Assembly: GCA_001800005.1 (NCBI GenBank)
Contig: MGUL01000155.1
Span: 2,378 to 8,474, forward strand
Direction: 5' to 3'
Source: Elusimicrobia bacterium RBG_16_66_12
GTDB taxonomy: Bacteria; Elusimicrobiota; Elusimicrobia; UBA1565; UBA9628
DNA: 6,097 nucleotides
This document shows, one piece after another, positions 5,705 to 6,097 of the stretch (within the stretch, counting starts at the first letter, position 1; each line of letters starts with the position of its first letter). A program made the translations under genes and the position numbers. The notes below the pieces were generated by a model. The model ran no database searches and was not told the origin of the DNA. It saw only the letters and a list, made by a program, of their open reading frames with translations.

Positions 5705-5709
5705 ATCGC

Positions 5710-5855
5710 GCCGGCTCAGTGGCTTTTTGCACCTTCAGGATACGGCGATGCCCCCGAAAAAGTTCCCCCACCCGCCAAAGGGCCCAAAAACCGGGCGCCG
5801 ATTGTCCTCGCGATCTCCCCCCTAAGGACCCAGAGGGGTCGGCGCGTTCCACATA
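5710..5855. other. Non-coding stretch between the element and the last gene
   Basis: This holds G/C-run-rich sequence with no family-like reading frame on either strand and no clear RNA gene. Open frames that cross it (for example plus 5541-5825) run through the hairpins, are Pro/Arg/Ser-rich, and lack a start context. Confidence 0.4.
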
Positions 5856-5861
5856 TATAAT
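5856..5861 (+). promoter_or_regulatory. -10 element of the exported-protein gene
   Basis: A perfect TATAAT ends 7 nt before the ATG at 5869, so transcription should begin at or within a base or two of the start codon. No convincing -35 is seen 16-18 bp upstream. Confidence 0.5.
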
Positions 5862-5868
5862 CAGGCCC

Positions 5869-6097
5869 ATGATCCATCGAAACCTGCTGCGAAAAGTCCT
5901 CGGCCTCCTCCTCGCCGCCGCCACCCCCCTCTCGGCCGCCGTCGTCGCGCGCGCCCCCCAGCTCGGAACGTCGATCATACCGCTCAGCGCCGCGCCCTCG
6001 GCCCTCGTCGCGCCGTCCTTGGCGCCGACCTTTGGCCTAGCCCCCGCGCTGCTGTCCGCGACGCTCGCAGCACCCTCGCTTCCGGTCTCCGCCCCTC
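5869..6097 (+). CDS. Exported protein with Ala/Pro-rich N-terminal region, function unknown, cut by window edge
   Basis: 76 codons are visible before the right edge, with no stop. The N-terminus is a Sec-type signal peptide: a basic n-region (MIHRNLLRK), a hydrophobic core (VLGLLLAAATPL), and small residues at a likely cleavage site near residues 20-24 (PLSAA). The following residues form a low-complexity Ala/Pro/Leu/Ser stretch with repeated APS, LAP and SAP words (for example PLSAAPSALVAPSLAP). No catalytic domain is visible; it would lie beyond the edge. The start is supported by TATAAT 7 nt upstream and by the position of the signal peptide. There is no Shine-Dalgarno beyond a weak CAGG. 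Similar N-termini precede diverse domains in some uncultured bacteria, so the function cannot be guessed. Confidence 0.7.
   Translation, partial: MIHRNLLRKVLGLLLAAATPLSAAVVARAPQLGTSIIPLSAAPSALVAPSLAPTFGLAPALLSATLAAPSLPVSAP

Larger units (their letters stand above)
5483..5709. repeat. 5-bp direct repeat ATCGC flanking the inverted-repeat element (likely target-site duplication)
   Basis: ATCGC at 5483-5487 abuts the left terminal repeat, and ATCGC at 5705-5709 abuts the right one. The match is exactly 5 bp and does not extend on either side. This is the pattern left by a transposase that makes 5-bp staggered cuts. Confidence 0.65.

Noticed and set aside
5541..5825. A 94-codon plus-strand frame through the inverted-repeat element
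   Set aside because: It runs through hairpin arms and the right terminal repeat, has no Shine-Dalgarno or -10 in place, and gives a Pro/Arg/Ser-rich product unlike any family I know.

Overview
The window is GC-rich and dense with bacterial genes. Its left 60% holds a glycine-cleavage operon on the minus strand, in the order gcvT, gcvH, gcvP. GcvP runs off the left edge one codon after its PLP lysine. A gene for a cysteine synthase family enzyme is transcribed divergently from gcvT across a 67-bp gap. Both transcription units deal with PLP-dependent chemistry of the glycine/serine/cysteine branch.

Convergent to the cysteine synthase gene is a two-gene higBA toxin-antitoxin operon on the minus strand (toxin first). 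It has a recognisable promoter with dyad sequences inside it that could be the autorepression operator.

The 429-bp stretch between higB and the last gene contains no convincing coding region. It does contain a compact 217-bp element at 5488-5704. The element has perfect 19-bp terminal inverted repeats, is flanked by an exact 5-bp direct repeat (ATCGC), and is packed with hairpins, including a 42-bp nested dyad whose arms resemble DnaA boxes. This looks like a MITE-type non-autonomous mobile element that landed 8 bp from the higBA -35 box. It is the most interesting object in the window.

The right edge holds the start of a plus-strand gene for an exported protein with a signal peptide followed by an Ala/Pro/Leu/Ser-rich low-complexity segment.

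Several starts lack a well-placed Shine-Dalgarno and instead have a -10-like hexamer ending 6-7 nt before the ATG (higB, the exported protein and possibly gcvT). This suggests leaderless transcripts. The host cannot be fixed from sequence alone. High GC, a single-chain GcvP and the Ala/Pro-rich exported N-terminus would fit an uncultured Gram-negative-type lineage; Elusimicrobiota is a weak guess from memory of similar N-termini.
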